Origin: Amycolatopsis acididurans
GTDB taxonomy: Bacteria > Actinomycetota > Actinomycetes > Mycobacteriales > Pseudonocardiaceae
Assembly (NCBI RefSeq): GCF_012328925.1
Contig: NZ_JAAXLS010000040.1
Span: 1 to 60,482, forward strand
Length of the DNA: 60,482 nt
Direction: 5' to 3'
Numbering within the stretch: position 1 is the stretch's first letter; each line of letters opens with the position of its first letter. The notes below the pieces were generated by a model. That model did no database searches, had not been told where the DNA came from, and saw only the letters and a program-made list of their open reading frames with translations. The position numbers and the translations under genes are program-made. Below, one piece after another: positions 16,767 through 25,062 of this stretch.

Positions 16767-17944
16767 CAGCGCATCTCACCGGCACCCACGTACGGGTGCA
16801 AACTCGTGAGCGGTGTGCCTTCGGCGAACCGCTCCAGCCGGAAGTCGGCGGCGGGGATGTCGGGATCGGTGCTGTCGCCCTCGAAAACGAGGTCCGCGAC
16901 GAGATCGCCGACCGCCGGGCTGATCTTGAAACCGTGGCCGGCGAAACCCGCGCACAAGACGAGCCCGTCGATGCCGCCGACGGGGGCGATGACGGGATTC
17001 CAGTCCGGAGGCACGTCGTAGACACCGGCGTAGGTGTGCGTGACCGACGGTTCGGGGAATCCGGGGAAGCGGTGCACGATCTTCTCGGCGTAGCGCTCGA
17101 TGCTGGCCTCGGCGGCGATGTTGGAATAGTGGTCGGGATTAACGAACTTCCGGTCCGCGTCGGCGTGATCGCTGTTGCCGACCAGGAACTGTCCCGCCCC
17201 TTCGAGCCGGCAGTACTGCAGGCTGATCAGGTCGGACACGACCGGGAGATCGGGCAGCGGTTCGCCCGTGTCGACGACGAGGAGTTCGGAGCGGTAGGCG
17301 TCGACCGGGAAGTCGATGCCGAGACCTGCCAGCAACTTCGCCGACCACCAGCCCGCGGCGACGACGACCAGATCGGCCTCGACGGGTTCACCGCCGGCGA
17401 GTTCGACGCCGGTGATCTTGTCGCCCTCGGTGAGAATGCGAGCGACCGGGGTGTTCTGCCGTATCGTCGCCCCCTTGTCCCGGGCACACCTGCCGTAGTG
17501 CAGCGCGAGTTGCGTGGCGTCGGCGAAACCGCCCCTCGGCTCGTAGGACGCGAGCGCCACGTCGTCGACGTTCATCATCGGCCACAGCGCCTGGAGCCGG
17601 TCGTTGCTGAGGGGGCCGACGTCGATGCCGAGGCTCTGGTGCATGGCGGTATTGGCCTTGAGCGGTTCGGCGTTCTCCTCGCCGACGATCACCGTGTAGC
17701 CGACCTGCCGGAACCCCACCTCCTCGCCGAGGTGCTCGAAAACCGGGAGGCTGCGCCACGCCATCGCGGCGATCGAGGGAACGCCGTAATGTGCGCGGAC
17801 GATGCCGCTCGACTTGCCCGTGCCGCCGCTGGCGAGCGAATCTCGTTCGAGCACGAGGACGTCGGACAGGCCGCGCTCGGTGAGGGCCCGCGCGATCGAT
17901 AGGCCGATCAGCCCCCCTCCGACGACGATTGCCTTGGTGGCCAT
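16766..17944 (-). CDS. FAD-dependent amine/amino-acid oxidase (sarcosine-oxidase-beta-like, DAO family)
   Basis: Flavoprotein of 392 residues with dinucleotide motif VVGGGLIGLSIARAL at the N-terminus, the substrate loop GGTGKSSGIVRAHYGVP, and the DAO ending DWNPVIAPVGGIDGLVLCAG, then FAGHGFKISPAVG. It resembles the beta subunit of heterotetrameric sarcosine oxidase and the MgdA subunit of N-methylglutamate dehydrogenase, but no alpha, gamma or delta subunit genes are next to it. ATG 17944 shares a base with the glxD stop. Likely role: oxidation of the N-alkylated amino acid made by the upstream synthase genes. Confidence 0.83.
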   Translation of the reverse strand: MATKAIVVGGGLIGLSIARALTERGLSDVLVLERDSLASGGTGKSSGIVRAHYGVPSIAAMAWRSLPVFEHLGEEVGFRQVGYTVIVGEENAEPLKANTAMHQSLGIDVGPLSNDRLQALWPMMNVDDVALASYEPRGGFADATQLALHYGRCARDKGATIRQNTPVARILTEGDKITGVELAGGEPVEADLVVVAAGWWSAKLLAGLGIDFPVDAYRSELLVVDTGEPLPDLPVVSDLISLQYCRLEGAGQFLVGNSDHADADRKFVNPDHYSNIAAEASIERYAEKIVHRFPGFPEPSVTHTYAGVYDVPPDWNPVIAPVGGIDGLVLCAGFAGHGFKISPAVGDLVADLVFEGDSTDPDIPAADFRLERFAEGTPLTSLHPYVGAGEMR

Positions 17945-19290
17945 CAGAACGCGCCTCCGTTGGTCAAGCCGGGAATCCACGACGTCCCGGCGAGCGGCAC
18001 GCGGGCCATGGCGGCCGCCTCGATACTGACGGCGACGAGGTCCTCGGGCTCGAGGTGCCGCAGGTGTGCCTTGCCGCAGGCGCGGGCGATGGTCTGCGCT
18101 TCCATGGTCATGACCCGGAGGAAGTTCGCCAGTCGGCGGCCACCCTCGACGGGGTCGAACCGGGCCGCGAGTTCGGGGTCCTGGGTGGAGATTCCGGCGG
18201 GGTCCTTGCCGTCCTGGAAGTCGTCGTAGAAACCGGCGGCGCTGCCCAGTTTCTCGTAGTCCGCGGCGTGCCTGGGATCGTTGTCGCCGAGTGCGATGAG
18301 CGCGGCGGTGCCGATCGCCACGGCGTCCGCGCCGAGTGCCATCGCCTTGGCCACGTCGGCCCCGGTGCGGATACCGCCGGACACGACGAGTTGCACCTTG
18401 CGGTGCAGGCCCAGTTCGGAAAGTGCTTGCACCGCCTGGGGAATCGCCGCGAGCGTCGGAATCCCGACGTGCTCGATGAACACCTCCTGGGTCGCCGCGG
18501 TCCCGCCCTGCATCCCGTCGACGACGACCACATCGGCCCCGGCATGGCAGGCCAGCTTCACGTCGTAATACGTGCGGGTGGCGCCTACTTTGACATAGAC
18601 CGGCTTCTCCCAGTCCGTGATCTCACGCAGCTCGGCGATCTTGATGGTCAGATCATCCGGGCCGGTCCAGTCCGGATGGCGCGACGCCGAGCGCTGGTCG
18701 ATACCCCGCGGCAAGGTCCGCATGCCCGCGACGCGCTCCGAAATCTTCTGTCCCAGCAGCATCCCACCGCCACCGGGCTTGGCGCCCTGGCCGAGCACCA
18801 CTTCGATCGCGTCGGCCTTGCGCAGGTCGTCGGGATTCATGCCGTAGCGCGAGGGGAGGTACTGGTAGACGAGATGCTTGGACTGGCCGCGCTCCTCGGG
18901 CGTCATGCCCCCGTCGCCGGTCGTGGTTGACGTGCCGACCTCGGACGCGCCGCGTCCCAGGGCCTCCTTCGCCCGGCCGCTCAGCGCGCCGAACGACATG
19001 CCGGCGATGGTGACCGGGGTCCGCAGGTGCAGCGGGTACGTCGCGAACCGGTCGCCGAGCACGACGTCGGTGCCGCACTTCTCGCGATAGCCCTCGAGCG
19101 GGTAGCGGCTCATCGAGGCGCCGAGAAAGAGCAGGTCGTCGAAGTGCGGCAGCGGCCTTTTCGCGCCCCAGCCGCGGATGTCGTAGACACCGGTCTCGGC
19201 GGCGCGCTGGATGGCCGCGATCACGGTCCGGTCGAAGGTGGCCGACTCGCGCAGGCCGAGCCGGGCGCGATCGTCGTCGGAGAAGGTCAT
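17944..19290 (-). CDS. glxD: Glutamate-synthase large-subunit-like FMN domain protein (GlxD / MgsC type)
   Basis: Stand-alone FMN/Fe-S synthase domain of glutamate synthase, 448 residues. Landmarks are PVTIAGMSFGALSGRAKEAL, GTSTTTGDGGMTPEERG, QGAKPGGGGMLLGQKISERV, VKVGATRTYYDVKL, DGMQGGTAATQEVF and VSGGIRTGADVAKAMALGAD, all in family order. Together with the amidotransferase (glxB) and beta-helix (glxC) proteins it forms the three-part enzyme that in methylotrophs makes N-methylglutamate (MgsABC). The start 19290 (AGAGGCGAG upstream) gives the normal family length; the frame stays open further upstream across the intergenic gap. It is the last of the three glx genes. Confidence 0.88.
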   Translation of the reverse strand: MTFSDDDRARLGLRESATFDRTVIAAIQRAAETGVYDIRGWGAKRPLPHFDDLLFLGASMSRYPLEGYREKCGTDVVLGDRFATYPLHLRTPVTIAGMSFGALSGRAKEALGRGASEVGTSTTTGDGGMTPEERGQSKHLVYQYLPSRYGMNPDDLRKADAIEVVLGQGAKPGGGGMLLGQKISERVAGMRTLPRGIDQRSASRHPDWTGPDDLTIKIAELREITDWEKPVYVKVGATRTYYDVKLACHAGADVVVVDGMQGGTAATQEVFIEHVGIPTLAAIPQAVQALSELGLHRKVQLVVSGGIRTGADVAKAMALGADAVAIGTAALIALGDNDPRHAADYEKLGSAAGFYDDFQDGKDPAGISTQDPELAARFDPVEGGRRLANFLRVMTMEAQTIARACGKAHLRHLEPEDLVAVSIEAAAMARVPLAGTSWIPGLTNGGAF

Positions 19291-19303
19291 GGCGCTCGCC
19301 TCT

Positions 19304-19984
19304 TCAGTACGCGGAGGTGTTGTCGACGTGGAAGTGGTACAGCTCCCGGGCTGAGCCGTAGCGGGTGTAGGAGGCCGGATCGTCATCGCAGAACCCTGCC
19401 GACTTGAGCAGCCCGGCGAGTTCTTCGAGGTGTTCGGCGCGCATCTCCTTCGCCACGCAGTCAGCTCCGAGTGAGGCGACGGTGCCGCGCACATAGACGC
19501 GGGCCTCATAGATCGAGTCACCGAGGCCGTCGCCGGCGTCGCCGCGGACCACGAGGCGGCCGGCCTGGGCCATGAAGGCGCTGTTGTGCCCGATGCCGCC
19601 GCCTACGACGATGTCGGCGCCCTTCATCGAAATCCCGCACCGGGCCGCCGCATCGCCCTCGATCACCAGCAGCCCGCCGTGCGCGGTCGCCCCCGCCGAT
19701 TGGGACGCGTTTCCTTTGACCACAACCGTTCCGCTCATCATGTTCTCGGCGACGCCGACGCCGGCGTTGCCGTCGATGATGATCTCGGCCTGCTGGTTCA
19801 TGCCCGCGGCGTAGTAGCCGACGTGACCGTTGACGGTGATCTTGACGGGCGCGTTCACGCCGACTGCCACGGAATGCGCGCCCAACGGCCCGTCGATGAC
19901 GAACTCGCCCGCGAGCCCGCCCGCGTGCAGCGCGTGGTTGACCTCGCGCAGCGGCGTCCGGCTCAGATCGAAACGGGTGGTCAT
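19304..19984 (-). CDS. glxC: Glutamate-synthase GXGXG beta-helix protein (GlxC / MgsB type)
   Basis: A 226-residue protein formed almost entirely by the GXGXG beta-helix of glutamate synthase large subunits: repeated turns such as VNGHVGYYAAGMNQQAEIII, DGNAGVGVAENMMSGTVVVK, and GADIVVGGGIGHNSAFMAQ. It holds the synthase together and helps channel ammonia. ATG 19984 overlaps the glxB stop (ATGA), and the glxD start follows 13 bases after its stop, so the three are cotranslated. Part of the N-methylglutamate-synthase-like complex. Confidence 0.87.
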   Translation of the reverse strand: MTTRFDLSRTPLREVNHALHAGGLAGEFVIDGPLGAHSVAVGVNAPVKITVNGHVGYYAAGMNQQAEIIIDGNAGVGVAENMMSGTVVVKGNASQSAGATAHGGLLVIEGDAAARCGISMKGADIVVGGGIGHNSAFMAQAGRLVVRGDAGDGLGDSIYEARVYVRGTVASLGADCVAKEMRAEHLEELAGLLKSAGFCDDDPASYTRYGSARELYHFHVDNTSAY

Positions 19985-20892
19985 GCCGATGCCTCCGTAC
20001 GGGTCCAGGCGTAGACGACCTCGGGTTCGGGCTCCCAGATGCGCGCGGCTTCGACGCCGGGCAGGTGTGCCAGTGCGCGGAACTCCGACGCCACGGCGAC
20101 CCAGTCGCTCGTCTCGGCGATCACGGCGGGTTTGCAGGCGATGGCGTCCCGCACCACCGCGAAGGAGTCGCGATTGGACACCAGCAGCGTGTAGAACCCG
20201 TCGAAGGTCGCGCACAGTTCCTTGAGCGCGCGCTCGACATCGTCGCCGTCGGCGAGCCGTTTGGCGACGAAACGAGCGCCGACCTCGGTGTCGTTCTCAC
20301 TGTCGAACTCGACGCCGGTCGCGGCCAGTTCGCGCCGGATGGTGGCGTGATTGGCGAACGAGCCGTTGTGCACGAGGCATTGGCCCGGTCCGACGGCGTA
20401 CGGGTGCGCGCCGCCGGGCGTGACGGCCGATTCGGTGGCCATCCGGGTGTGGCCGACGCCCTGCCATCCCCAAGCGCTGCGCAACCCCCAGCTTCCGGCC
20501 AGTTTCTTCGGGCTGCCAACGCCTTTCAGCACGGCGAGGTCGGCGCCGAAGCCGCCCACAGCCACGTGCGGCCAGACGTTCTTGGCGGCCGCGAGCAGCG
20601 CTTCGGAGCCGACCAGGCCGGTGACGAGGCAGGTTGTATCGAGGTTGGTCGCTTTCAGTTCGGCGCCGACCTCACCGGCCAGCACCGCCGCCACCTCATC
20701 GGCCGGGGCGGGCACGTCGAGGAGGGTGACCGCGCCGTGGCCCACCGGAGTCCACTGTGGATTCCCGTACACCGAGATTCCCGCGGAGTCGGCGCCGCGG
20801 CTCTCCATTTCGCAGAGCATCCCGGCGAGCAGTTCGCCCAGTCTCGGGTGAAGATCCGGATTGCGCAGATGCAACCCGACGATTCCGCACAT
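19981..20892 (-). CDS. glxB: Class II glutamine amidotransferase subunit (GlxB / MgsA type)
   Basis: Ntn-type amidotransferase of 303 residues starting MCGIVGLHLR, so Cys2 becomes the N-terminal nucleophile after Met removal. Further motifs are ESRGADSAGISVYG, VGHTRMATESAVTPGGAHPY and VHNGSFANHATIRREL, with SENDTEVGARFVAKRL. ATG 20892 has AAGGAA upstream. In this family the ammonia, or an amine carried as a gamma-glutamyl amide, is passed to the synthase. It lies 56 bases after the glutamine-synthetase-like gene, whose product (a gamma-glutamyl amide) it would hydrolyse. Confidence 0.88.
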   Translation of the reverse strand: MCGIVGLHLRNPDLHPRLGELLAGMLCEMESRGADSAGISVYGNPQWTPVGHGAVTLLDVPAPADEVAAVLAGEVGAELKATNLDTTCLVTGLVGSEALLAAAKNVWPHVAVGGFGADLAVLKGVGSPKKLAGSWGLRSAWGWQGVGHTRMATESAVTPGGAHPYAVGPGQCLVHNGSFANHATIRRELAATGVEFDSENDTEVGARFVAKRLADGDDVERALKELCATFDGFYTLLVSNRDSFAVVRDAIACKPAVIAETSDWVAVASEFRALAHLPGVEAARIWEPEPEVVYAWTRTEASA

Positions 20893-20948
20893 GATGGTTC
20901 CTTTCGGTTCGGCAGCGGACCGTTGTGCGCCGGTTTCCCCGAGCTGGG

Positions 20949-22292
20949 TCAGAAGGCGGTGAGATAGCGGTGGTGTTCCCAGGAACTCACGTCGGAGTGC
21001 CAGGTGAAGAACTCCTCCCGCTTCAGCTGGGCGAAGTAGTGCGCGACGCTGGGCACCGCGTCGCCGGCCCATTCGCCCGCCGCGGCGTCAAGCATCCCGG
21101 TCACGACCGGATCCGCTTCGAGGGCCTCGACGGCGTGCAGCAGGGTCGGCGGGAGCGAATCGCCAGGGCCGCTGCCCGGTTCGCCGGGGTCGGCGAAGCT
21201 CTTCACCCCATCGAGGCCGGCCGCGAGCGCGCCGGCGATCGCGAGATAGGGGTTCGCCGAACCGTCGCCACCGCGCAGTTCGAGCCGGTGCGCATCGGGG
21301 ATCCGGACGTAACGGGTGCGGTCGTTTCCGCCCCAGGTCGGCGTGTTCGGCGCCCAGCTCGCACCCGAAGCGGTCGCGGTGGCGCCGGTCCGCTTGTAAC
21401 TGTTGACCGTCGGTGCGAGCACCGCTTGAAGAGCGCGGGCGTGGTCGAGAATTCCGGCGACGAAGGCGTACGCGGTGGCGCTGAGGCCGAGGCCTCTCGC
21501 GTCCTCAGTGGAATCGCCGGCGGGAAACACCTCGGCATCGCCGCTGGTCAGCGACAGATGCAGATGCAGCCCCGACCCGGTCTTGCCGGTGAACGGCTTG
21601 GGCATGAACGTCGCGATCATCCCGCGTCCGGCCGCCATGACGCTGAGCAAGTACCGCAAGGTGATCACGCGGTCGGCTGTCGTCAGCGCGTCGGCGTAGC
21701 GGAAGTTCTGTTCGAACTGCCCGCTGCCGTCCTCGTGGTCGTTGGCGTAGTTGCCCCACCCGAGCTGGTTCATGGCGGAGGAGATCGCGGCGAGGTGATC
21801 GTACATGCGGGTCACGCCGCGCGCGTCGTAGCAGGGCCGGGCCGCGGTGTCGTCGTCGTCGGCCGGCACCAGTTCGCCGGCGGCGGACCGCTTGAGCAGG
21901 AAGTACTCGACCTCGGCTCCGACCCACGGCTCGAAGCCGGCGTCGGCGGCCTGCTGGACGAGCGCACGCAGGATGTTGCGCGGCGCGAACGGCCACGGCT
22001 TACCGAGCACGTGCGGGTCGCAGTGCACGATCGCCAGCCCCTCCTTGACGAAGGGCACCGGTGTGAAGGACGCCGGGTCCGGGATCGCCACCAGATCGGG
22101 ATCCTTGGGCTCCTGCCCGATGGCGCCGACGGCGTAGCCGGCGAACCCGGCGCCTTCGGCGGAGAGCGTTTCGACGGCCTCGACGGGCACGAGCTTCGCA
22201 CAGGGCTTGCCGTTGAGGTCGACGAAGAGCGCCAGGACGAACTTCGTGCCGGCCGCCTCACACAGGGCGGCCAAGGAGGGCGGTTCCGACAC
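20949..22292 (-). CDS. glnT: GlnT-type glutamine synthetase (possible gamma-glutamyl-amide synthetase)
   Basis: Type III/GlnT-class ligase of 447 residues that would join glutamate to ammonia or a small amine using ATP. Landmarks are PWVGAEVEYFLL (catalytic Glu), GNYANDHEDGSGQFEQNF, FMPKPFTGKTGSGLHLHLSL, NSYKRTG and EDARGLGLSATAY. In methylotrophs, gamma-glutamylmethylamide synthetase (GmaS) has this architecture and is encoded beside mgsABC, the arrangement seen here. GTG 22292 follows GAAGGGA. It is the first gene of an operon reaching to the M20 hydrolase or the XRE-cupin gene. Ammonia assimilation remains an alternative. Confidence 0.86.
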   Translation of the reverse strand: MSEPPSLAALCEAAGTKFVLALFVDLNGKPCAKLVPVEAVETLSAEGAGFAGYAVGAIGQEPKDPDLVAIPDPASFTPVPFVKEGLAIVHCDPHVLGKPWPFAPRNILRALVQQAADAGFEPWVGAEVEYFLLKRSAAGELVPADDDDTAARPCYDARGVTRMYDHLAAISSAMNQLGWGNYANDHEDGSGQFEQNFRYADALTTADRVITLRYLLSVMAAGRGMIATFMPKPFTGKTGSGLHLHLSLTSGDAEVFPAGDSTEDARGLGLSATAYAFVAGILDHARALQAVLAPTVNSYKRTGATATASGASWAPNTPTWGGNDRTRYVRIPDAHRLELRGGDGSANPYLAIAGALAAGLDGVKSFADPGEPGSGPGDSLPPTLLHAVEALEADPVVTGMLDAAAGEWAGDAVPSVAHYFAQLKREEFFTWHSDVSSWEHHRYLTAF

Positions 22293-22307
22293 GTTCGGGT
22301 CCCTTCG

Positions 22308-22348
22308 TGTTGTCCACTGTTATGAACTATCATCTACTGTCAGTAGAT
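22308..22348. promoter_or_regulatory. Operator candidate before glnT
   Basis: A perfect inverted repeat ATCTACT-GTC-AGTAGAT lies at 22332-22348, 40 bases before the glnT start, and TGTTGTCCACTG lies at 22308-22319 close to the ribosome site. The second string recurs at 15085-15096 before the XRE-cupin gene. Position and symmetry fit control by that regulator. The gap around it (22293-22478) holds no gene. Confidence 0.5.
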
Positions 22349-22478
22349 TCCTGGAGTATTGCACAGGATAGGCCGATGCGAAACGGATCGGGCTGTGACG
22401 CGGACAAGGCGGCCGCCGTTTCCCTGCGTGCCAAGGAAAACCGGCCGCGCCGGCCGTTGAGTCCTCAGTTCTGACGGG

Positions 22479-22877
22479 CTATCCGCGGCGCGAGAGGAAC
22501 TCGTTCAGGGCGCCCACGGCCTCACTGATCGCTCCGTCGAAAGCCCGCGCCAGCTCGGCGGGCGCGATGTCGGTGCTGTAGATCAGGATCGACCGCCCGG
22601 GGTCGAGTTCGATGACGTCGACCGTACCCAGGTGGTCCGCGATGGGGAGGTCCCCGGCGCGTGCGCGGTACTGGAGACGACGCAGGGAATCGTCGCTCGC
22701 GACGATCACCTCCTCGATCACCGACCCGTCGGCAAGAGTGACGCGCCGGAGTGATCCCTCGATGCTCGATCCGGTCATCGCAGGGAACCAGTCGGCGACG
22801 TTGCCGGCGTCGCGCACCAGCTTCCAGACCGTGTCGGCGTCGTGATCGAGGACCGCGTGTGTACGAAGAGTAGTCAT
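22479..22877 (-). CDS. SRPBCC-fold (polyketide cyclase/START-like) protein
   Basis: Small helix-grip protein of 132 residues. HAVLDHDADTVWKLVRDAGN, then ADWFPAMTGSSIEG at the N-terminus and a C-terminal amphipathic helix (ELARAFDGAISEAVGALNEF) are typical of the SRPBCC superfamily, which binds hydrophobic ligands. No catalytic motif can be named. It is divergent from the first DJ-1 gene of the monooxygenase region, sharing a 194-base gap. A ligand-handling role linked to the monooxygenase is possible but unsupported beyond position. Confidence 0.78.
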   Translation of the reverse strand: MTTLRTHAVLDHDADTVWKLVRDAGNVADWFPAMTGSSIEGSLRRVTLADGSVIEEVIVASDDSLRRLQYRARAGDLPIADHLGTVDVIELDPGRSILIYSTDIAPAELARAFDGAISEAVGALNEFLSRRG

Positions 22878-22998
22878 GGACGGGACCTTAGCCAGCCATC
22901 GCGCACTGAGCGGGCGTGCGGAAGGAATGGGCTACAACGCAGCAGCAATCCGCGATCGGGGACTTGTGAGCGGCGGAATTCGATATCCGGCAGCAGGA

Positions 22999-23011
22999 TT
23001 CTGCGATGTAA
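22999..23011 (+). promoter_or_regulatory. Shared 13-bp element upstream of DJ-1 paralogue A
   Basis: TTCTGCGATGTAA occurs 73 bases before the start at 23072 and again, identically, at 32903-32915, 61 bases before the paralogous gene at 32964; the bases after both are pyrimidine-rich and C/G-rich in a similar pattern. It may be a promoter core or a binding site for the AraC-type regulator of this region. Confidence 0.5.
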
Positions 23012-23071
23012 CCCCGGCCACTTCGAGCTAGCTTCTTGGGAACCACAACCAGCTTCCCCGAGAGGAACCTC

Positions 23072-24091
23072 ATGCCTCGCATCGCCTACCTCGTGTCCAG
23101 CGCACGGGAGATCGACCTGCGCGACAGCAGCGGCCATCCGACCGGTTTCTGGCTGGAGGAGGCGCTGCTCTCGTACGAGCGGTTCGCCGCCGCGGGCGCC
23201 GACGTCGTGGTGATCACGCCCGACGGAAGTGCCCCGGTCCCGGACCCCTACGGCCTCGAGCCGATCTTCCACTATCCGGCCGAGGACCGTGACTACTTCG
23301 CGTCGGTGTACCGGACCTTCCACCATGATCCGGACGACATCCGCATCACCCTGCACCACACCACGGAGCTGGACCTGGTGGCCTCGCGGCGGATCGCGCT
23401 CCGGCTCGGTGCCGCGGGGTGCACGCCCGCGCAGGCCCACGACGTGGTCAGCCGCGCCGCCAAGATCGCCTGGGCACAGGACCGGAAGCTGGTCGACGTC
23501 ATGCTCGCCGAGGGCCTGGACGGCGGCCTTCCCGAGGCCGCGCTCCGCGACGCGGTCGAGGAGCTGAACGCGGCGAGCCGGGCGGTGCGGGACGACCGGC
23601 TGGCCCGGCTGGCCGCCATCGAGGGATTCGCCTCGCCGCAGGCGCTCTCGGCGCTCACCGATGAGCAGCTCGCCGGCTTCGACGCGATGTTCGCGCCGGG
23701 AGGCCACGGCCCGATGGTGGACCTGCCGGGCAACGCCGACGTCGCGCGGCTGCTCTCGGTTCTGCACAACAAGAACGCGACGATCGCCGCCCTCTGCCAT
23801 GCGCCGGCGCTGTTGCTTTCCGCGCCGGAGCGCCTTGACGGCCAGTGGCTGTTCGAAGGGTTCCGCCTCACCGCCTACACGAACGAGGAGGAGGACCAGA
23901 ATGCCATCGGCCGGCTCGGCATGCCGTGGCTGCTGGCTTCCGCGCTTCAGAACGCGGGCGCCATATTCGACGACGCCGTCTACCCGTGGGCGTCGCATGT
24001 GGTCGTCGATCGCAACCTCATCACCGGCCAGAATCCCTACTCCACCGAGGCGACCGCAGACGCTGTCCTGAAGGCGCTGGAGCTCCGGTGA
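23072..24091 (+). CDS. DJ-1/PfpI-superfamily protein, paralogue A
   Basis: Class I glutamine-amidotransferase-like protein of 339 residues. The nucleophile elbow is IAALCHAPALLLS with Cys242; MFAPGGHGPMVDLPGNADV precedes it and HVVVDRNLITGQNPYSTEAT closes the fold. The first 80 residues contain a second characteristic stretch (REIDLRDSSGHPTGFWLEEA). Relatives include Hsp31/glyoxalase III proteins that detoxify 2-oxoaldehydes. About 80 residues between 85 and 170 are an insertion relative to short DJ-1 proteins. ATG 23072 has GAGAGGAA upstream; an in-frame ATG 36 bases earlier lacks one. First gene of the monooxygenase unit; paralogue of the gene at 32964. Confidence 0.85.
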   Translation: MPRIAYLVSSAREIDLRDSSGHPTGFWLEEALLSYERFAAAGADVVVITPDGSAPVPDPYGLEPIFHYPAEDRDYFASVYRTFHHDPDDIRITLHHTTELDLVASRRIALRLGAAGCTPAQAHDVVSRAAKIAWAQDRKLVDVMLAEGLDGGLPEAALRDAVEELNAASRAVRDDRLARLAAIEGFASPQALSALTDEQLAGFDAMFAPGGHGPMVDLPGNADVARLLSVLHNKNATIAALCHAPALLLSAPERLDGQWLFEGFRLTAYTNEEEDQNAIGRLGMPWLLASALQNAGAIFDDAVYPWASHVVVDRNLITGQNPYSTEATADAVLKALELR

Positions 24092-24120
24092 ACCGCTACA
24101 GCACCCCCGAGGAGTCCATT

Positions 24121-24552
24121 GTGAGCGCACGCCCCCGTGAGACCGTCGAGGCGTTCCTGAACGCCTTCAAGCTCAAGGACGTCGACGCGGCGATGTCGAA
24201 CGTCGCGGACGACGCCAAGGTGACCGTCTTCCCGCTCCAGGTCCGCGGCGGCGGTGCGGACGTCGTCCGCACGCTGCTCGAGGACGTCGTCACGTCATTC
24301 CCGGACCTGCTGATCACGGTCAAGGACGTGATCGAGGTGGGCCGGGTCGTCGTCGCCGAGTTCAAGATCGAAGGCACCCAGTCCGCCGACTTCCTCGGCG
24401 CGATCAACCAGGAGAAGCACCTCGACCTGGACACCGCCTGGCGGTTCACCGTCGAAGGCGATCATCTCGCCGGCATCGACGCCTACTGGTGCCAGAACCA
24501 GCTCTACCGCCGTCTCGCGGTGAAGCGACAGGACCACGTGACGATCGTCTGA
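24121..24552 (+). CDS. SnoaL/NTF2-like protein 1
   Basis: NTF2-fold protein of 143 residues from GTG 24121, which has GAGGAG upstream; an earlier in-frame GTG (24088) overlaps the DJ-1 stop. ETVEAFLNAFKLKDVDAAMS, then FPDLLITVKDVIEVGRVVVA and the end IDAYWCQNQLYRRL are typical of SnoaL-like and limonene-epoxide-hydrolase-like proteins. It is a paralogue of the next gene. In a cluster whose oxygenase could make epoxides, hydrolysis or isomerisation of the product is a reasonable hypothesis, but catalytic residues cannot be assigned. Confidence 0.8.
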   Translation: MSARPRETVEAFLNAFKLKDVDAAMSNVADDAKVTVFPLQVRGGGADVVRTLLEDVVTSFPDLLITVKDVIEVGRVVVAEFKIEGTQSADFLGAINQEKHLDLDTAWRFTVEGDHLAGIDAYWCQNQLYRRLAVKRQDHVTIV

Positions 24553-24567
24553 GAAGGAGACCCGAAC

Positions 24568-25044
24568 ATGACGCAGCTGGATACCGCACCCGCGCGGACG
24601 AGGAAACCCGCCGACGTGGTCGCCGAGTTCTTCGACCGCTACCGCGAACGCGACGTGGTGGCGATGACCGACCTCTGCAGCGACAACTGCGACTTCTCCT
24701 ACATCCCGTTCGAGGTGTGGGCCAAGCAGCGCGTGGTCCGCGGAGACGGCAAGGTCCGCACGATCGGCAGGGTGATCTGGAGCGGCTTGATCAACGCTTT
24801 CCCCGACCTGGGCAACACGATCCACCACATCGACGGCAACGACGAGGGTGATGTCGTCGTTGCCTGCGACATCACCGGGACGCAGCAGTCGGCGTGGGGC
24901 TTCATCGGCTCGCAGGGCCAGTACTTCGCCGAGCCGCACCTCTTCATCATGCACGTCGGGCCGGACGGCCTGATCGACAGCATCAAGGCCTATTGGGACA
25001 ACGCGGGCGTGAACCGGCAGCTCGGCCACCTCGAAGTCGACTGA
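24568..25044 (+). CDS. SnoaL/NTF2-like protein 2
   Basis: NTF2-fold protein of 158 residues. VAEFFDRYRERDVVAMTDLC, NAFPDLGNTIHHIDGNDEGD and IDSIKAYWDNAGVNRQLG align with the preceding protein, so the two arose by duplication. The ribosome site GAAGGAG precedes ATG 24568, 15 bases after the previous stop. It sits directly before the monooxygenase alpha subunit (18-base gap) and is presumably cotranscribed. Function is inferred only from fold and context: handling of the hydroxylated or epoxidised product. Confidence 0.8.
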   Translation: MTQLDTAPARTRKPADVVAEFFDRYRERDVVAMTDLCSDNCDFSYIPFEVWAKQRVVRGDGKVRTIGRVIWSGLINAFPDLGNTIHHIDGNDEGDVVVACDITGTQQSAWGFIGSQGQYFAEPHLFIMHVGPDGLIDSIKAYWDNAGVNRQLGHLEVD

Positions 25045-25062
25045 GAAAGGACGCAACGAATC

